Part shown: positions 53,266-54,974 of the stretch, one piece after another
Layout: every line of letters begins with the position of its first letter
How positions within the stretch are numbered: the stretch's first letter is position 1
DNA from: CAZBBC01 sp964489835
GTDB lineage: Bacteria; Calditrichota; Calditrichia; JAJRVZ01
Assembly: GCA_964489835.1 (NCBI GenBank)
Contig: CAZBBC010000017.1
Location: 1 to 54,974, forward strand
Direction of reading: 5' to 3'
Length of the DNA: 54,974 nt
The notes under the pieces: generated by a model
Seen by the model: the letters and a program-made list of their open reading frames with translations, nothing else
Told to the model about the DNA's origin: nothing
Database searches by the model: none
Made by a program: the position numbers and the translations under genes

Positions 53266-54974
53266 TTATTTTACCAGAAGCATTTTTCTCTGGGAAGTAA
53301 ATTTTTCACTGACCATGCGATAAATGTAAACGCCCGATGCATATTCATTACCATCAAAGTTTACCGTATAGTGGCCAGAATCTTTGTAACTATCGACTAA
53401 TGTACTTACCAGACGACCGGTTATATCATAAACCATAATTTGAACTCTGCCCGGATCAGCTATTTCATAGTAAATTGTTGTTGTGGGATTAAATGGATTC
53501 GGATAATTCTGTGACAGCTTATAGGTTAAAGGTATATTTATATTTTCAGGGATAAAAAAGTTATAAGATTTTTTCAATAAATCTTCTTTTGGATTCTGAG
53601 CGTTTCCTAGAAAATATTTAGCCTCACCTTTTACATCAGTCACCAATCGTATATAAAAGTCACCGGCTTTAATTCCAGAGCAATCCATCTTATAATCCTT
53701 GTACGCAAGATCTTCCATATTGCTTTTATTATATGTGAATTCCTCAATAACTGCCATTACCCGGTTCGAAGCAGAATGCACCAGTTCCATTTGAAAACAA
53801 ACTTCATCTTCCTTAGAAAGTAAAGACTCCGCATGCTTACCCTTCACGACATAAAAACTGTAACTAAAGAAAAGAACCGATGACGGATCAAGATACATAT
53901 CTTCCGTGCGTATTACTGAATTAAGTTCGGCTTCTGTTGCAATGCTGTTGCTATCCGGAAACTGTAAAAATGAGACATCCCTATCATTCAGGAGCACATC
54001 GCCGATTTTAAACACAAATTCGACACTATCTTTTACAACGACCGCCTGCCGGGCAGTTGTATATTCACTCGCAACAGACGTTTTATTGAGACCGCCAAAA
54101 TCATCGGTTGATTTTTGCAGGACGTAAGGCAAACCGTCACTTTTATTAAAGGTAATTGTTTTTATATCGTCAAGTGAAGGCGCGTTACAAACCTGGATAT
54201 CCTGGCCGGTGGAGGAAAGAAGCCCGGTTGAATAAGTTCCGTTATCTGTCCGTTTGATATAGTAGTTGTTTCCATTACTTTTGTTAAAGGCAACGATCGA
54301 ATAATCATCTTCCGAGGAATTTACATTGCTGAATTGTGTCCCTTCGCCGGTTTGATAGAATGAGCCCCAACCCTGTGAACTACGCGGACGGACAACCGTA
54401 TAATATTTCCAACTGCCCTCCCGTATTCCGCCTGTCCATGATACAATAGGCTGCACCTGATCATGAAGGCTGATAGAAGGATAATTATGCTTATCAAGAC
54501 CGCTGCCGGAAGAAATGGTCGTGTAATTTTTGAATACTGCGGCGCTATCGACAGGATGTTCATATTTTTGATACTTTATCGAACCGCTGCCATCTTGCCA
54601 GGCCATATGAATATAGTTTTTATAATCAGTAGATTTATCTGCAACCAGGGTTACATTGTAGGCATTACTCCCGGAATTTGGTAAATCTTCATTTTCAACT
54701 ATCCAGGATCCTCCCCCGTATGCTAAATGATAAACACTATATTTTAATGGCTCACCGGAGTTATTATCAGTCCAGGCAATGAAGACCTCTCCGTCCGTTA
54801 CGGCAATAGCCGGTTTATTGTAACCATAATAATTCATTGATGTATTGACTACATAATCTATTGAATAATAATCGGCGTATAACATACATGGAGAGCCGTC
54901 AATCATAGCTTCGGTAACGAGATACAGATATCTGTCCCAAAAATAATCGATAGATGGATTTACCGCGTCCTCTA
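53266..54974 (-). CDS. Large secreted protein with C-terminal T9SS type A sorting domain, 5' end outside window
   Basis: The frame is open to the right edge: codons before the Met at 54906 continue without a stop to base 54972, so the N-terminus is missing and at least 568 residues are present. The C-terminal ~85 residues are a classic type A sorting domain: LSQNYPNPFNPTTTIYYEI, then MVYDITGRLVSTL, GHYTVNFDG, ASGVYIYRM and a basic KMLLVK end. Upstream is beta-rich, with repeated segments (FNKSNGNNYYIKRTD and FNKSDGLPYVLQKSTD) and Trp/Gly-rich stretches resembling a beta-propeller. It would be exported by Sec and the T9SS and attached or released at the surface. Its biological role is unknown. 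It may lie on an island bounded by the tRNA-Ala fragment. Confidence 0.88.
   Translation of the reverse strand, partial: EDAVNPSIDYFWDRYLYLVTEAMIDGSPCMLYADYYSIDYVVNTSMNYYGYNKPAIAVTDGEVFIAWTDNNSGEPLKYSVYHLAYGGGSWIVENEDLPNSGSNAYNVTLVADKSTDYKNYIHMAWQDGSGSIKYQKYEHPVDSAAVFKNYTTISSGSGLDKHNYPSISLHDQVQPIVSWTGGIREGSWKYYTVVRPRSSQGWGSFYQTGEGTQFSNVNSSEDDYSIVAFNKSNGNNYYIKRTDNGTYSTGLLSSTGQDIQVCNAPSLDDIKTITFNKSDGLPYVLQKSTDDFGGLNKTSVASEYTTARQAVVVKDSVEFVFKIGDVLLNDRDVSFLQFPDSNSIATEAELNSVIRTEDMYLDPSSVLFFSYSFYVVKGKHAESLLSKEDEVCFQMELVHSASNRVMAVIEEFTYNKSNMEDLAYKDYKMDCSGIKAGDFYIRLVTDVKGEAKYFLGNAQNPKEDLLKKSYNFFIPENINIPLTYKLSQNYPNPFNPTTTIYYEIADPGRVQIMVYDITGRLVSTLVDSYKDSGHYTVNFDGNEYASGVYIYRMVSEKFTSQRKMLLVK

Noticed and set aside
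1..54974. CRISPR array or cas genes
   Set aside because: No regularly spaced direct repeats and no Cas-like frames were seen; the repeats present are palindromic and irregular.
1..54974. Insertion sequences or transposases
   Set aside because: No frame resembles a transposase or integrase; the repeat elements are too short to encode one.

Overview
The window is AT-rich bacterial DNA, densely coded, with about 47 protein genes and no complete RNA gene. Three features point to the FCB (Bacteroidota-related) assemblage: a C-terminal type IX secretion (T9SS) sorting domain at the right edge, a PorV/PorQ-type outer-membrane barrel, and an Asp-type YbeY. Rnf, hydrogenase maturation (Hyp), selenocysteine insertion and SUF iron-sulfur genes point to an anaerobic or facultative life using H2, ferredoxin and probably selenoenzymes. 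A bacterial mevalonate route with class II HMG-CoA reductase would suit lineages such as Neomarinimicrobiota, Calditrichota or KSB1, but the sequence alone does not settle the phylum.

Layout. 1-8397 (+): 3' part of a ClC channel with CBS and TrkA-C domains, a 7TM-HD phosphodiesterase, ybeY, a CorC/HlyC-type protein, then selA-selB. 8401-13475 (-): mevalonate cluster mvaD, phosphomevalonate kinase, a fused HMG-CoA reductase/mevalonate kinase, and idi. 13742-19407 (-): rnfCDGEAB followed by an rseC-like gene. 19574-22467 (-): yicC, gmk, coaBC. 22633-25560 (+): NFACT protein and an exported TPR protein. 25594-32537 (-): dnaE, dtd, PASTA protein, rpe, polyprenol kinase-like protein, PorV-like barrel. 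32978-34225 (+): DUF1015 protein. 34281-36132 (-): a receiver protein, a TPR protein and a 39-residue receiver remnant. 36315-45366 (-): MurF-like ligase, hypA, hypB, an OmpA-family protein, hypC, hypF, hypD, hypE. 45986-52706 (-): Rrf2 regulator, sufB, sufC, sufD, sufU, sufT, sufS. 52707-54974: two terminators, a 3' half of a tRNA-Ala gene that looks like an integration scar, and the C-terminal part of a T9SS-secreted protein that runs off the window.

How the parts fit. Rnf couples ferredoxin/NAD redox to an ion gradient. Hyp proteins build the NiFe(CN)2CO centre of [NiFe]-hydrogenases whose structural genes are not here. SUF supplies Fe-S clusters to both. SelA/SelB would serve selenoproteins encoded elsewhere. 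The mevalonate cluster makes IPP/DMAPP from HMG-CoA, but HMG-CoA synthase is not in the window.

Most unusual observations: the HMG-CoA reductase-mevalonate kinase fusion; the truncated tRNA-Ala marking a likely island boundary; a MurF-like ligase lacking the MurF N-domain and apparently the carbamylated Lys, placed one base before hypA; an OmpA-like protein inside the hyp cluster; and several families of palindromic intergenic repeats, concentrated between hyp and suf genes.
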